Shown here: piece after piece, positions 1 through 9,185 of the stretch | Position numbering within the stretch: the first letter of the stretch is position 1 | How the letters are laid out: each line of letters starts with the position of its first letter | Assembly (NCBI RefSeq): GCF_900101675.1 | Contig: NZ_FNKG01000001.1 | Location: forward strand, 248,001 to 312,000 | Direction: 5' to 3' | Source of the DNA: Curtobacterium sp. UNCCL20 | GTDB lineage: Bacteria > Actinomycetota > Actinomycetes > Actinomycetales > Microbacteriaceae | Length of the DNA: 64,000 nucleotides | Notes under the pieces: model-generated | Database searches by the model: none | What the model saw: the letters and a program-made list of their open reading frames with translations, nothing else | What the model was told of the DNA's origin: nothing | Position numbers and translations under genes: made by a program

Positions 1-761
1 TCATCACCTTCGACGGTGTCATCGAGATGTCGAACGCGCTCGGCGGCGTCGACGTCTGCGTGGCGGAGCCGATCAACGACACGTTCACCGGGCTGCACCT
101 CACCGCCGGCTCGCACAACCTCGAGGGCTCCGACGCCCTCGCCTTCCTCCGCACCCGGCACGGTGTCGGCGACGGCAGCGACCTCGCGCGGATCAGCTCG
201 CAGCAGGTGTTCCTCTCGGCACTGCTCCGCAAGGTCACCGCGGACGGGACGCTCTCGAACCCGATCACGCTGTACAAGCTCGCCGGCGCAGCGCTGTCGA
301 ACATGACGCTCTCCGACGGGCTCGCCCAGGCGCGCACGCTGGTGGGTCTCGCGGGAGCCCTGCGCGGCATGAGCACCGCGAACATGCTCTTCGTGCAGTA
401 CCCCGTCGCAGACGACCCGGCGAACAGCGCGCGCGTGATCGTCGACCAGGACGCGGCGCACACGCTCAACGTGGCTCTGCAGAACGACCAGAAGACCTCA
501 CTGAGCGACTCGACGACGGGGCGTGCATCGGAGGAGTCCCCGACCACGAGCGGCACCGCGACCTCGGCACCGGCGGCCGGCAGCTCGAGTGGCAGCGGCA
601 CGGCATCGAGTGGCACGGCGTCCGGCACCGCGTCCGGCGCGGCGTCCGGCACAGCATCCGGTTCGGCCTCGAGCAGCGCGGCCAGCCCGAGCTCGACACC
701 GCTCCCCTCGTCGATCACCGGGCAGAGCGCGTCCGAGGAGACCTGCTCCGTCGGCAACTGA
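1..761 (+). CDS. LytR-CpsA-Psr (LCP) family protein, 3' part
   Basis: LCP proteins transfer undecaprenyl-linked glycopolymers (in actinobacteria arabinogalactan or other secondary wall polymers) onto peptidoglycan at the outer membrane face. The gene is cut by the window edge; the reading frame begins at position 3. The visible part has the end of the LCP domain, with the typical block ALAFLRTRHGVGDGSDLARI and the following SQQVFLSALLRK helix, where the conserved arginines bind the lipid diphosphate. About 75 C-terminal residues are a Ser/Thr/Ala/Gly-rich tail (SGTASGTASGAASG type), probably an extracellular flexible linker. It converges on map, with two palindromic elements between. The family assignment is firm; the exact polymer substrate is not known. 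Confidence 0.85.
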   Translation, partial: ITFDGVIEMSNALGGVDVCVAEPINDTFTGLHLTAGSHNLEGSDALAFLRTRHGVGDGSDLARISSQQVFLSALLRKVTADGTLSNPITLYKLAGAALSNMTLSDGLAQARTLVGLAGALRGMSTANMLFVQYPVADDPANSARVIVDQDAAHTLNVALQNDQKTSLSDSTTGRASEESPTTSGTATSAPAAGSSSGSGTASSGTASGTASGAASGTASGSASSSAASPSSTPLPSSITGQSASEETCSVGN

Positions 762-791
762 CGCCGGGCCCGCCAGCGTCGTCGCGCGACA

Positions 792-860
792 CGAGACTCG
801 GGGTGAGCGACACTCCTCGCGCGCTCGGGCGCGAGGAGTGTCGCTCACACCGAGACTCGG
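792..860. repeat. 20-bp-arm perfect palindrome flanked by 10-bp direct repeats
   Basis: Arms at 803-822 and 829-848 are perfectly complementary over 20 bp, with a 6-base loop. The pair is bracketed by direct copies of CGAGACTCGG at 792-801 and 851-860. It lies just after the LCP stop codon. It could end transcription of the LCP gene, but the flanking direct copies look like a mobile or REP-type element rather than a plain terminator. Confidence 0.75.
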
Positions 861-913
861 CCGCTGCCCTGGAACGGACACCCGAGCACGGAGCCGACGT
901 GGCGGGCGCGCCA

Positions 914-960
914 CGCGCCTCCAGGCCCGCAGGAAGTGCAGCAGGCCGCCTGGAGGCGCG
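914..960. repeat. Dispersed palindrome, CTGGAGGC family (copy 1)
   Basis: The 13-bp arms CGCGCCTCCAGGC (914-926) and GCCTGGAGGCGCG (948-960) are perfectly inverted around a 21-base centre. The element ends 2 bp from the map stop codon and so can act as the map terminator. The same arm core recurs near 15921, 30067/30191, 49648 and 62207. Confidence 0.75.
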
Positions 961-962
961 AC

Positions 963-1796
963 CTACGCGATCGGGACGGGCGTCACACCCAGGGGGGCCA
1001 GGCCCCGAGCGCCGCCGTCGGCGGCGGTGAGCACCCAGATGCCGTCCGCGTGGACGGCGATGCTGTGCTCCCAGTGCGCCGCGTCGGAACCGTCCAACGT
1101 GCGCACGGTCCAGTCGTCGTCGTCCGTCGAGCTGTCGATCGTGCCGGCGGTGACCATCGGCTCGATCGCGACCACGAGACCTGGCTTGACCGCCGGACCC
1201 GCTCCGCGGACCCGGTAGTTGAACACCGGCGGGTCCTCGTGCATGGACCGGCCGATGCCGTGGCCCGTGAAGTCCTCCACGATGCCCCAGGCGCCCGTCT
1301 CGTCGATGGCGTCCTCGATGACGGCACCGACCTCGTGCAGGTTCTTCGCGTGTGCCAGCGCGGCGATGCCGTGCCACAGCGCGTTCTCCGTGGTGTCGCA
1401 GAGCGTCTGTCGTGCCTCGGCCAGCGCCGCGTCCCCACCGGGGACGATCATCGTGAACGCGCTGTCGCCGTTCCAGCCGTCCACCTCGGCGCCCGCGTCC
1501 ACCGACACGATGTCGCCGGGCTGCAGCACGCGGTCACCGGGGATGCCGTGCACGATCTCGTCGTTCACCGAGACGCACAGCGTGTGCCGGTAGCCCGGGA
1601 CCAGCTGGAAGTTCGGGATGCCACCGCGGTCACGGATGACGGCCTCGGCGATCGCGTCGAGCTCACCGGTGGTGACCCCGGGCCGCACCGCCTGACGAAC
1701 GGCCGTGAGCGCCGCCTCGGTCAGGAGACCGGGCCGGACCATCGCGCGGAGCTCTTCCGGCGTCTTGTAGATCGAGGGCTTGCGGAGCCGGACCAC
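963..1796 (-). CDS. map: Type I methionine aminopeptidase
   Basis: Removes the initiator methionine from nascent proteins in the cytoplasm, using two metal ions. The 277-residue product has the pita-bread fold markers of type I enzymes: VNDEIVHGIP, VDAGAEVDGWNGDSAFT, FTGHGIGRSMHEDP and a late AIEPM, together supplying the Asp-Asp-His-Glu-Glu metal ligands; a final Glu lies in WEHSIAV. It is somewhat longer than the usual 250-260 residues because of an inserted acidic stretch (DSSTDDDD) and a short C-terminal extension. It follows adk by 5 bp, the usual secY-adk-map order that links export, nucleotide balance and protein maturation. Confidence 0.96.
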   Translation of the reverse strand: MVRLRKPSIYKTPEELRAMVRPGLLTEAALTAVRQAVRPGVTTGELDAIAEAVIRDRGGIPNFQLVPGYRHTLCVSVNDEIVHGIPGDRVLQPGDIVSVDAGAEVDGWNGDSAFTMIVPGGDAALAEARQTLCDTTENALWHGIAALAHAKNLHEVGAVIEDAIDETGAWGIVEDFTGHGIGRSMHEDPPVFNYRVRGAGPAVKPGLVVAIEPMVTAGTIDSSTDDDDWTVRTLDGSDAAHWEHSIAVHADGIWVLTAADGGARGLAPLGVTPVPIA

Positions 1797-1801
1797 CGGT
1801 C

Positions 1802-2392
1802 TCAGACGCTCGCGGTCAGCCCACGCGAGGACAGCGCCGCCTGGATGCGGTCGCCGACCTCGTCGATGGCGCCGAGCCCGTCGACGTCGACCACGAGGCC
1901 CCGCTCGCTGTACGCGCCCACGATCGGAGCGGTCTGCTCCGCGTAGACCTGCTGACGACGACGGATGGTCTCCTCGTTGTCGTCGCTGCGACCCTGGTCC
2001 TCAGCGCGCTTCAGGAGACGGCCGACGAGGGCGTCCTGGTCGGCCACGAGCTGGATGACCGCGTCGATCCCGGTGCCCTGCTCGGCGAGCAGCGCGTCGA
2101 GGTACTCGACCTGCCCGACCGTGCGGGGGTACCCGTCGAGGAGGAAGCCGTCCTGCGCGTCCGCCTCCTGCAGGCGAGACTTCACGAGCTCGTTCGTGAG
2201 GGAGTCCGGGACGTAGTCGCCCGCGTCCATGATCGCCTTCGCCTGCACACCGAGCGGCGTGCCCTCTGCCACGTTCTTGCGGAAGATGTCGCCCGTCGAG
2301 ACGGCGGGGATCCCGAAGGACTCGGCGATGCGGCCGGCCTGGGTGCCCTTCCCGGCTCCGGGAGGTCCGACGATGATGAGACGTGCGCTCAA
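1802..2392 (-). CDS. adk: Adenylate kinase
   Basis: Catalyses reversible ATP + AMP to 2 ADP in the cytosol. The P-loop [10 protein letters not shown] is at residues 9-18. NMP-binding elements follow ([10 protein letters not shown] and the GYPRTVGQ segment). The product has 196 residues and the short LID type found in actinobacteria, with no four-Cys zinc LID. The start codon overlaps the secY stop by 4 bp (ATGA), so translation is probably coupled to secY. Confidence 0.96.
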   Translation of the reverse strand: MSARLIIVGPPGAGKGTQAGRIAESFGIPAVSTGDIFRKNVAEGTPLGVQAKAIMDAGDYVPDSLTNELVKSRLQEADAQDGFLLDGYPRTVGQVEYLDALLAEQGTGIDAVIQLVADQDALVGRLLKRAEDQGRSDDNEETIRRRQQVYAEQTAPIVGAYSERGLVVDVDGLGAIDEVGDRIQAALSSRGLTASV

Positions 2393-3711
2393 CGGAGAAG
2401 CCCTTCGTAGTGACGTTGCTGCAGCTGCGAGTCGATCTGCTTCACGGTCTCGAGACCGACACCCACGATGATGAGGATGCTCGCGCCACCGAACGGGAAG
2501 TTCTGGTTCGCGCCGAACAGCGCCAGTGCTGCCAGCGGGATGAGCGCGATGAGACCGAGGTAGAGCGAGCCGGGCAGCGTCACCCGGGTCAGGACGTAGT
2601 CGAGGTACTCAGCCGTCGGACGGCCGGCCCGGATGCCCGGGATGAAGCCGCCGTACTTCTTCATGTTGTCGGCGACCTCTTCGGGGTTGAAGGTGATCGC
2701 GACGTAGAAGTACGTGAAGCCGACGATGAGCAGGAAGTACAGGACCATGTAGAACCAGTTGTCACCCGAGGTCAGGTTGCTCTGGATCCAGGTCACCCAC
2801 GCGGCCGGCTCGGTGCCGTCGGAGGGCTGGTTGAACTGCGCGACCAGGGCCGGCAGGTACAGCAGCGACGACGCGAAGATGACGGGCACGACGCCGGCCA
2901 TGTTCACCTTGATCGGGATGTACGTGTTGTTGCCGCCGTAGGTGCGTCGACCGACCATGCGCTTGGCGTACTGGACGGGGATGCGGCGCTGCGACTGCTC
3001 GACGAAGACGACGGCCATCATGATGACCAGGCCGACGAGGATCACGAAGAGGAACAGCTCGAAGGACTGCGACTGCTCGATCGCCCAGAGCGCCGACGGG
3101 AACTGCGCTGCGATGGACGTGAAGATGAGGAGCGACATGCCGTTGCCGATGCCGCGCTCGGTGACGAGCTCACCCATCCACATGATGAGGCCGGTGCCCG
3201 CGGTCAGGGTGACGACCATGAGCATGATCGCGTACCAGCTGTCGTTCGAGATGATCGACGAGCAGGAGGACGACGCGTTCGTGCCGAAGAGTGCACCCGA
3301 GCGGGCGACGGTGATCAGGGTGGTGGACTGCAGCACGCCGAGCGCGATGGTGAGGTAGCGCGTGTACTGCGTCAGCTTCGCCTGGCCGGACTGCCCCTCC
3401 TTGTAGAGGGCGTCGAAGTGCGGGATGACCACGCGCAGGAGCTGCACGATGATCGACGACGTGATGTACGGCATGATGCCGAGCGCGAAGACCGAGAGCT
3501 TCAGCAGCGCGCCGCCGGAGAACAGGTTGATCAGGTCGTAGAGACCACCCGACGACGAAGCGCTCGCGAGACAGGTCTGCACGGCGGAGTAGTCGACGAA
3601 CGGTGCCGGGATGTACGACCCGAGCCGGAACAGCGCGATGATCGCGAGGGTGAAGCCGATCTTCTTGCGAAGATCTGGGGTGCGCATGATGCGCGCGACC
3701 GCTCTGAACAC
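2389..3711 (-). CDS. secY: Preprotein translocase subunit SecY
   Basis: Forms the membrane channel of the Sec translocon with SecE and SecG. The 440 residues contain about ten hydrophobic segments, the N-terminal amphipathic stretch [20 protein letters not shown], the cytosolic loop with [10 protein letters not shown] used for SecA or ribosome contact, and the [18 protein letters not shown] segment typical of SecY. Length is normal for actinobacteria. It is separated from rplO by a strong hairpin and a TTGACA box, so secY-adk-map may be transcribed on its own as well as by read-through. Confidence 0.97.
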   Translation of the reverse strand: MFRAVARIMRTPDLRKKIGFTLAIIALFRLGSYIPAPFVDYSAVQTCLASASSSGGLYDLINLFSGGALLKLSVFALGIMPYITSSIIVQLLRVVIPHFDALYKEGQSGQAKLTQYTRYLTIALGVLQSTTLITVARSGALFGTNASSSCSSIISNDSWYAIMLMVVTLTAGTGLIMWMGELVTERGIGNGMSLLIFTSIAAQFPSALWAIEQSQSFELFLFVILVGLVIMMAVVFVEQSQRRIPVQYAKRMVGRRTYGGNNTYIPIKVNMAGVVPVIFASSLLYLPALVAQFNQPSDGTEPAAWVTWIQSNLTSGDNWFYMVLYFLLIVGFTYFYVAITFNPEEVADNMKKYGGFIPGIRAGRPTAEYLDYVLTRVTLPGSLYLGLIALIPLAALALFGANQNFPFGGASILIIVGVGLETVKQIDSQLQQRHYEGLLR

Positions 3712-3778
3712 GAGGACTCCGAACTTCTGGGACCGGCGACCCGGACGAGGGCCGTCACCGGTGTGGTCGGCAGCGCCG

Positions 3779-3808
3779 ACCTGACCGGCGGATGCCGGCC
3801 ACTGTCAA
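3779..3808 (-). promoter_or_regulatory. Possible secY promoter (perfect -35 box)
   Basis: On the minus strand a consensus TTGACA lies at 3808-3803, directly after the rplO hairpin. The -10 region is poor (TCAGGT at a spacing of 18, or GTCAGG at 17). The 67 bp from there to secY would be the leader. The call rests mainly on the -35 match and the position. Confidence 0.4.
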
Positions 3809-3819
3809 GGAAACCGTAA

Positions 3820-3851
3820 CGGCGGCCCGTGCGCAAACGCACGGGCCGCCG
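3820..3851 (-). terminator. Hairpin after rplO
   Basis: A perfect 14-bp GC-rich stem (CGGCGGCCCGTGCG and its complement) with a CAAA loop sits 7 bp after the rplO stop. No long U tract follows, which is common for actinobacterial terminators. It divides the spc operon before secY. Confidence 0.75.
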
Positions 3852-3858
3852 ACGGGGG

Positions 3859-4323
3859 TTACTGGGAGACGGTGCCGCCAGCAGCCGCGATCTTCTCGGC
3901 GGCGGACGCCGAGACCTTGTCGACCGAGACCGTGAGCTTCACGCTGATGTCACCCTGACCGAGAACCTTGACCTTCTCGTTCTTGCGGACGGCGCCCTTG
4001 GCGACCAGGTCCGCGACGGTGACGTCGCCACCGTTGGGGTAGAGCTCCGCGATCTTGTCCAGGTTCACGACCTGGTACTCGACGCGGAACGGGTTCTTGA
4101 ACCCGCGGAGCTTCGGGGTGCGCATGTGCAGCGGCATCTGCCCACCCTCGAAGCCGACCTTGACCTGGTAGCGAGCCTTCTGACCCTTGGTACCACGGCC
4201 GGCGGTCTTGCCCTTGGAGCCCTCACCACGACCGACGCGGGTGCGTGCCTTCTTGGCACCCTCGGCGGGGCGGAGGTGGTGCAGCTTCAGCACCTGCACG
4301 CGCTCGTTCTTCTCGTCGCTCAT
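3859..4323 (-). CDS. rplO: 50S ribosomal protein L15
   Basis: Late-assembling large-subunit protein that contacts 23S rRNA domains II and V. Its 154 residues show the glycine- and arginine-rich N-terminal loop ([23 protein letters not shown]), the [18 protein letters not shown] signature and the C-terminal globular domain with [12 protein letters not shown]. The start overlaps the rpmD stop by 4 bp. It is the last gene before the spc-operon hairpin. Confidence 0.97.
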   Translation of the reverse strand: MSDEKNERVQVLKLHHLRPAEGAKKARTRVGRGEGSKGKTAGRGTKGQKARYQVKVGFEGGQMPLHMRTPKLRGFKNPFRVEYQVVNLDKIAELYPNGGDVTVADLVAKGAVRKNEKVKVLGQGDISVKLTVSVDKVSASAAEKIAAAGGTVSQ

Positions 4324-4505
4324 GCGTCGACCTCCTCGACCTTCACGAGGTGCGCGACCGTCGCGACGTACCCGCGGTTCTGGGCGTTGTCCTCACGCAG
4401 GACCGTACGGCCGATGCGCTTGAGACCCAGGCTGCGGAGCGTGTCGCGCTGGTACTGCTTCTCGCTGATAACGGACTTCGTCTGCGTGATCTTCAGCATC
4501 GCCAT
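4320..4505 (-). CDS. rpmD: 50S ribosomal protein L30
   Basis: A 61-residue large-subunit protein that binds the 23S rRNA/5S region. The start ATG at 4505 is chosen because [16 protein letters not shown] aligns with L30 N-termini; a longer open frame upstream lies inside rpsE and is not coding. The [17 protein letters not shown] core is the family signature. It overlaps the rpsE stop by 1 base. Confidence 0.95.
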   Translation of the reverse strand: MAMLKITQTKSVISEKQYQRDTLRSLGLKRIGRTVLREDNAQNRGYVATVAHLVKVEEVDA

Positions 4506-5341
4506 CACGCACCTGCCTTCTCGGACGCGGCACGCAGAGCAGCGGCCTCGGCCTGGAGCAGACGGTCCGGGACGACCCGGTCGACGGGGAGACCGCGGCG
4601 GCTTGCGACCGCACGGGGCTCCTCGAGCTGCTGCAGCGCCGTGACGGTCGCGTGCACGATGTTGATCGTGTTCGACGAACCGAGCGACTTGCTCAGGACG
4701 TCGTGGATGCCGGCGCACTCGAGCACGGCGCGGACCGGACCACCGGCGATGACACCGGTACCGGCAGCGGCCGGACGGAGGAGCACGACACCGGCAGCGG
4801 CCTCACCCTGCACGGGGTGCGGGATGGTGTTGCCGACGCGGGGGACGCGGAAGAAGTTCTTCTTCGCTTCCTCGACACCCTTCGAGATGGCGGTCGGGAC
4901 CTCGCGGGCCTTGCCGTAGCCGACGCCCACGAGACCGTTGCCGTCACCGACGACGACGAGCGCGGTGAAGCTGAAGCGACGACCACCCTTGACGACCTTG
5001 GAGACACGGTTGATGGTCACGACGCGCTCGAGGAACTGGCTGTCGCCACCCCGCCCGTTGCGGTCGTTGCCACGGCCGCCACCCTGCTGACGGTCGCGTC
5101 CGCCACCACGGCGGCCACGGTTGTCGGCGGAGTCGCGGTTGTTCGATGCCGAACCCGCGGCGGTCTCGACGGGACGCTCGACGACCGGCACCTCGGGCTC
5201 CTTGGCCGCGGGGGCCTTGGCGCTCGTGGACTCGGCCTCGGTTGCCTCGGTCGACTCAGTCGCCTCGACGGGCGCCGTGGTCTCGGCGGCCTCGGTCGCT
5301 TCGACGTTGGCGTCTTCGTTGGTGTTCGCGATGTCGCTCAC
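4505..5341 (-). CDS. rpsE: 30S ribosomal protein S5
   Basis: Small-subunit protein near the mRNA entry and decoding region, involved in fidelity. The conserved part begins around residue 103 ([20 protein letters not shown]) and continues through the double-stranded RNA-binding fold and the C-terminal domain. The 278-residue length is unusual. An N-terminal tail of about 100 residues is first acidic and rich in Ala, Glu and Thr, then Arg/Gly-rich ([17 protein letters not shown]). Such tails occur in actinobacterial S5, but this one is long. The start overlaps the rplR stop region by 4 bp. Confidence 0.96.
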   Translation of the reverse strand: MSDIANTNEDANVEATEAAETTAPVEATESTEATEAESTSAKAPAAKEPEVPVVERPVETAAGSASNNRDSADNRGRRGGGRDRQQGGGRGNDRNGRGGDSQFLERVVTINRVSKVVKGGRRFSFTALVVVGDGNGLVGVGYGKAREVPTAISKGVEEAKKNFFRVPRVGNTIPHPVQGEAAAGVVLLRPAAAGTGVIAGGPVRAVLECAGIHDVLSKSLGSSNTINIVHATVTALQQLEEPRAVASRRGLPVDRVVPDRLLQAEAAALRAASEKAGA

Positions 5342-5709
5342 AGGTTCAGCCCTCCTTCACGGGCACCATCGGCGATCGCGGCGACGCGACCGGCGTACTT
5401 GCTACCACCGCGGTCGAAGACCACGGCCTCGACGCCGGCTGCCTTCGCGCGCTCGGCGAGGAGCTCGCCGACGCGACGGGCCTTGGCCGTCTTGTCGCCG
5501 TCGAACGAACGGAGGTCGGCCTCCATCGTCGACGCGCTGGCGAGGGTGTGACCCTTGGCGTCGTCGATGACCTGCACGAACACGTGACGCGACGAGCGGG
5601 TGACGGCGAGACGCGGACGCGACTCGGTGCCGGTGATCTTCTTGCGGAGACGGTTGTGACGGCGCGCCTTGGCGGCCGACTTGCTCTTGCCTCGGATTCC
5701 GATGGCCAT
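5338..5709 (-). CDS. rplR: 50S ribosomal protein L18
   Basis: Binds 5S rRNA and helps attach it to the large subunit. The 123-residue frame shows [21 protein letters not shown] and [24 protein letters not shown], typical of L18. ATG at 5709 is preferred from family N-termini ([10 protein letters not shown]). A GTG at 5715 would overlap the rplF stop as GTGA and is the alternative. It lies between rplF and rpsE in the standard spc order. Confidence 0.95.
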   Translation of the reverse strand: MAIGIRGKSKSAAKARRHNRLRKKITGTESRPRLAVTRSSRHVFVQVIDDAKGHTLASASTMEADLRSFDGDKTAKARRVGELLAERAKAAGVEAVVFDRGGSKYAGRVAAIADGAREGGLNL

Positions 5710-5711
5710 GA

Positions 5712-6248
5712 TCACTTACCTGACTTTCCGGCCTTGCGGCGCACGATCTCGCCCGCGTAGCGGACACCCTTGCCCTTGTAGGGCTCGGGCTTGCGCAGCT
5801 TGCGGATGTTTGCAGCGACCTCGCCGACCGACTGCTTGTCGATGCCGATGACGGTGAGCTTGTTGTTGCCCTCGACGGTGAAGCTGATGCCCGCGGGCGG
5901 CTCGACCGTGATCGGGTGGGAGTACCCGAGCGCGAACTCGACGTTGTTGCCCTTCGCCTGCACGCGGTAACCGGTGCCGACGACCTCGAGGCCCTTGGAG
6001 TAGCCCTGGGTCACGCCGACGATGTTGTTCGCGATGAGGGTGCGGGTCAGGCCGTGCAGCGCACGCGAGCTGCGCTCGTCGTCCGGACGGGTGACGAGGA
6101 CCTGGTTCTCCTCGACCTTGGCCTGGATGGGCTCGGCGACGACGAGCGCGAGCTCGCCCTTCGGGCCCTTGACCGCCACGTTCTGGCCGTCGATGGAGAC
6201 GGTCACGCCGGCGGGGATGTCAATGGGAAGACGTCCGATACGAGACAT
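5712..6248 (-). CDS. rplF: 50S ribosomal protein L6
   Basis: Large-subunit protein near the sarcin-ricin loop and the factor-binding site. The 178-residue length is normal. It begins [20 protein letters not shown] and contains two related domains, ending with the signature [14 protein letters not shown]. It starts 6 bp after the rpsH stop. Confidence 0.97.
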   Translation of the reverse strand: MSRIGRLPIDIPAGVTVSIDGQNVAVKGPKGELALVVAEPIQAKVEENQVLVTRPDDERSSRALHGLTRTLIANNIVGVTQGYSKGLEVVGTGYRVQAKGNNVEFALGYSHPITVEPPAGISFTVEGNNKLTVIGIDKQSVGEVAANIRKLRKPEPYKGKGVRYAGEIVRRKAGKSGK

Positions 6249-6254
6249 TGTCGA

Positions 6255-6653
6255 TCACCACACGTAGGCGAGGACTTCCCCACCCACGCCCTTCTGCTCG
6301 GCTTCACGGTCGGTGAGCAGTCCCGAGGAGGTCGAGAGGATCGCCACGCCGAGGCCACCGAGGACCTGGGGGATCTCCGTCGACTTCGCGTACACCCGGA
6401 GACCGGGCTTCGAGACGCGCTTGATGCCGGCGATCGAACGCTCACGCTCGGGGCCGTACTTCAGGTCGATCGTGAGGGTCTGCCCGACGCGGGCGTCCTC
6501 GATCTTCCACTCGCTGATGTAACCCTCGCGCTTGAGGATCTCAGCGATGTTCTTCTTCAGCTTGGAGCTGGGAAGCGAGACGGCGTCGTGGTGCGCCGAG
6601 TTCGCGTTCCGCAATCTGGTCAGCATGTCTGCGACCGGATCGGTCATCGTCAT
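6255..6653 (-). CDS. rpsH: 30S ribosomal protein S8
   Basis: Primary 16S rRNA binder of the central domain and, in many bacteria, translational repressor of the spc operon. ATG at 6653 gives [18 protein letters not shown], the family N-terminus. The product has 132 residues and ends with the [28 protein letters not shown] block. It directly follows rplE; rpsN, which stands between them in many actinobacteria, is absent here. Confidence 0.97.
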   Translation of the reverse strand: MTMTDPVADMLTRLRNANSAHHDAVSLPSSKLKKNIAEILKREGYISEWKIEDARVGQTLTIDLKYGPERERSIAGIKRVSKPGLRVYAKSTEIPQVLGGLGVAILSTSSGLLTDREAEQKGVGGEVLAYVW

Positions 6654-6757
6654 GATGGTCGTCCATTCTTCGCCTGGTTTCGACACCCGTTCCACGAATG
6701 CCGACCTGAGCGATCGGGTGATCCCGGGGCGGTTCCCCTGGATCGGTGTGTTCGTGC

Positions 6758-6793
6758 GTGCGGGCCGGAGGACGTGAATCCTCCGGCCCGCAC
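6758..6793 (-). terminator. Hairpin between rplE and rpsH
   Basis: A perfect 15-bp stem (GTGCGGGCCGGAGGA, 6758-6772, with 6779-6793) and 6-base loop lies in the 153-bp gap after rplE, where rpsN would normally be. It could be an attenuator, a partial terminator or an mRNA processing site inside the operon. Confidence 0.65.
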
Positions 6794-6806
6794 CGCCCGA
6801 AGTAGC

Positions 6807-7397
6807 TTAGACCGTCTGCTCGTTGGAACGGAACGGGAACCCGAGCTGGCGGAGCAGCGCGCGTCCTTCGTCGTCCGTCTTCGCGGTGGTCACGACGGTG
6901 ATGTCGAAGCCACGCACGCGGTCGATGCGGTCCTGGTCGATCTCGTGGAACACGGACTGCTCCGTGAGACCGAACGTGTAGTTGCCGTTGCCGTCGAACT
7001 GCTTGTCGCTGAGGCCGCGGAAGTCGCGGATGCGGGGCAGTGCGAGGGTGACGAGCCGGTCGAGGAACTCCCACGCGCGGTCACCGCGGAGGGTGACGTG
7101 CGCGCCGATGGCCTGGCCCTCACGCAGCTTGAACTGCGCGATGGACTTGCGGGCCTTCGTGACCTGGGGCTTCTGACCCGTGATCGCCGTGAGGTCCTTG
7201 ATGGCCCCCTCGATGATCTTCGAGTCGCGAGCGGCCTCGCCGACGCCGGTGTTCACGACGACCTTGACCAGGCCGGGGACCTGGTTGACGTTCGCGTAAC
7301 CGAACTGCTCGGTGAGGGCAGCCTTGATCTCGTTCTTGTACTTCTGCTTGAGGCGCGGGTCGACCTTGGTCGCCGGCGCGGCAGTCGTGTCGGTCAT
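6807..7397 (-). CDS. rplE: 50S ribosomal protein L5
   Basis: Binds 5S rRNA and contacts the P-site tRNA and S13 across the subunit interface. The 196-residue protein contains [45 protein letters not shown] and the ending [16 protein letters not shown], all typical. The start overlaps the rplX stop by 1 base. Confidence 0.97.
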   Translation of the reverse strand: MTDTTAAPATKVDPRLKQKYKNEIKAALTEQFGYANVNQVPGLVKVVVNTGVGEAARDSKIIEGAIKDLTAITGQKPQVTKARKSIAQFKLREGQAIGAHVTLRGDRAWEFLDRLVTLALPRIRDFRGLSDKQFDGNGNYTFGLTEQSVFHEIDQDRIDRVRGFDITVVTTAKTDDEGRALLRQLGFPFRSNEQTV

Positions 7398-7756
7398 CAG
7401 AGCTTCTCACCCGACTTCTTGGCGTAGCGGACGCGGACGGTCTTCTTGACGCCGTCCTTCTCCACCTCTTCGTTGCGGAAGCCGACGCGGGTCGGCTTCT
7501 TGGTCTTCGGGTCGACGAGGGCGACGTTCGACACGTGGATCGGAGCCTCGTGCTGCTCGATGCCGCCGGTCTTCGAGCCGCGCTGGGTCTGGCCGACGCG
7601 GACGTGCTTCGTGACGAAGTTCACGCCCTCGACGACGACGCGCTCCTTGTCACGGAGCACCTCGATGACCTTGCCCTGCTTGCCGCGGTCGCCGCCACGC
7701 TCCTGCGTAGCACCCGCGATGACCTCGACGAGGTCACCCTTCTTGATGTTCGCCAT
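7397..7756 (-). CDS. rplX: 50S ribosomal protein L24
   Basis: Assembly-initiating large-subunit protein. The KOW motif is at the N-terminus ([27 protein letters not shown]), followed by [14 protein letters not shown] and the [11 protein letters not shown] segment. Length is 119 residues. It lies 3 bp after rplN, in standard order. Confidence 0.97.
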   Translation of the reverse strand: MANIKKGDLVEVIAGATQERGGDRGKQGKVIEVLRDKERVVVEGVNFVTKHVRVGQTQRGSKTGGIEQHEAPIHVSNVALVDPKTKKPTRVGFRNEEVEKDGVKKTVRVRYAKKSGEKL

Positions 7757-7759
7757 GGC

Positions 7760-8128
7760 TTACAGCACCTCCGGCGCGAGCGAGATGATCTTCATGAACT
7801 TCTTGTCACGGAGCTCGCGACCGACCGGACCGAAGATGCGCGTACCGCGCGGGTCGCCGTCGGCCTTGAGGATCACTGCCGCGTTCTCGTCGAACTTGAT
7901 GTAGGAGCCGTCCTGACGACGGGTCTCCTTCTTGGTGCGAACGATGACCGCCTTGACGACGTCACCCTTCTTCACGTTGCCGCCGGGGATGGCGTCCTTC
8001 ACCGTGGCGACGATGACGTCACCGAGACCGGCGTAGCGACGACCCGAGCCACCGAGCACGCGGATGGTCAAGATCTCCTTGGCACCCGTGTTGTCGGCGA
8101 CCTTGAGGCGGGATTCCTGCTGAATCAC
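7760..8128 (-). CDS. rplN: 50S ribosomal protein L14
   Basis: Interface protein that forms a bridge to 16S rRNA and binds next to L19. The 122 residues begin [20 protein letters not shown] and contain [24 protein letters not shown] and [13 protein letters not shown], all diagnostic. It is separated from rpsQ by 31 bp, the start of the spc part of the merged S10/spc operon. Confidence 0.97.
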   Translation of the reverse strand: MIQQESRLKVADNTGAKEILTIRVLGGSGRRYAGLGDVIVATVKDAIPGGNVKKGDVVKAVIVRTKKETRRQDGSYIKFDENAAVILKADGDPRGTRIFGPVGRELRDKKFMKIISLAPEVL

Positions 8129-8159
8129 TGCTGTCTCCTATTCCGAAGCAGGCCGAGGC

Positions 8160-8444
8160 CTACTTGGCCTTCTCGAGGATCTCGACCAGGCGCCAGCGCT
8201 TGGAAGCGCTGAGGGGACGGGTCTCGCTGATCACGACGAGGTCGCCGACACCAGCGGTGCCGAGCTCGTCGTGGGCCTTCACCTTGGACGTGCGACGGAT
8301 GATCTTGCCGTAGAGCGCGTGCTTCACGCGGTCCTCGACCTCGACCACGATGGTCTTGTCCATCTTGTCGCTCGTGACGTAGCCACGACGCGTCTTGCGG
8401 TAGCCGCGAGTGGAGGCGGCGGAGGTCTTCTCTTCGTTCGCCAT
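8160..8444 (-). CDS. rpsQ: 30S ribosomal protein S17
   Basis: Primary 16S rRNA binder with an OB fold. The 94 residues carry [21 protein letters not shown] near the N-terminus and [21 protein letters not shown] near the end. The start overlaps the rpmC stop by 1 base, consistent with coupled translation. Confidence 0.97.
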   Translation of the reverse strand: MANEEKTSAASTRGYRKTRRGYVTSDKMDKTIVVEVEDRVKHALYGKIIRRTSKVKAHDELGTAGVGDLVVISETRPLSASKRWRLVEILEKAK

Positions 8445-8764
8445 TACTTCTCCTCGGCGGTCTCGGCCTCGGCCGACTCAGCCGGCTTCTCAGCCTTCTT
8501 GGTCGTCTTCTTGGCCTTGGGGGCGGTCTCGACGGGCGCGGGGGTGGCACGGATGCCGAGCTCGCGCTCGCGGAGGACGGTGTAGATACGGGCGATGTCG
8601 CGCTTGACGGCACGGAGACGGCCGTGGCTCTCCAGCTGGCCGGTGGCCGACTGGAAGCGGAGGTTGAAGAGCTCCTCCTTGGCCTTCTTCAGCTCGTCAG
8701 CAAGACGCTCGTTCTCGAACGTGTCGAGCTCCGTCGGACGGAGCTCCTTGGAACCGATCGCCAT
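8444..8764 (-). CDS. rpmC: 50S ribosomal protein L29 with long C-terminal tail
   Basis: Large-subunit protein at the peptide exit rim, where trigger factor and SRP dock. The core is residues 1-75 ([18 protein letters not shown] and [17 protein letters not shown]). Typical L29 is 60-80 residues; this product is 106 because of an Ala/Glu/Lys-rich tail ([21 protein letters not shown]). Such tails occur in Microbacteriaceae and related actinobacteria. Its function is unknown; its place at the exit rim makes a role in factor binding possible. Confidence 0.96.
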   Translation of the reverse strand: MAIGSKELRPTELDTFENERLADELKKAKEELFNLRFQSATGQLESHGRLRAVKRDIARIYTVLRERELGIRATPAPVETAPKAKKTTKKAEKPAESAEAETAEEK

Positions 8765-9183
8765 TATGCGTCGCCCTCCTCGCGCTTGATGATGCGTGCC
8801 TTGAGGGGCAGCTTGTGGATTGCACGAGTCAGCGCCTCACGGGCGATGTCCTCGCTGACGCCGGAGAGCTCGAAGAGCACGCGACCCGGCTTGACGTTGG
8901 CGACCCACCACTCGGGCGAGCCCTTACCGGAACCCATGCGGGTCTCAGCCGGCTTCTTGGTGAGCGGACGGTCCGGGTAGATGTTGATCCACACCTTGCC
9001 GCCACGCTTGATGTGACGCGTCATGGCGATACGAGCGGACTCGATCTGACGGTTGGTCACGTAAGCGGGGGTCAGCGCCTGGATGCCGTAGTCACCGAAC
9101 GACACCTTGGTGCCACCGGTGGCCTGGCCCGAACGCTTCGGGTGGTGCTGCTTACGGTGCTTGACTCGACGGGGAATAAGCAT
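8764..9183 (-). CDS. rplP: 50S ribosomal protein L16
   Basis: Late-assembly protein next to the A-site tRNA elbow. The 139 residues start [19 protein letters not shown] and contain [33 protein letters not shown] and the [10 protein letters not shown] signature. The start lies 2 bp downstream of the rpsC stop. Confidence 0.97.
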   Translation of the reverse strand: MLIPRRVKHRKQHHPKRSGQATGGTKVSFGDYGIQALTPAYVTNRQIESARIAMTRHIKRGGKVWINIYPDRPLTKKPAETRMGSGKGSPEWWVANVKPGRVLFELSGVSEDIAREALTRAIHKLPLKARIIKREEGDA

Positions 9184-9185
9184 TG

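Noticed and set aside
6654-6806. A small rpsN gene in the rplE-rpsH gap
   Set aside because: No frame on the minus strand shows the S14 C-x2-C...C-x2-C or the RCxxCGRPHG-like motif.
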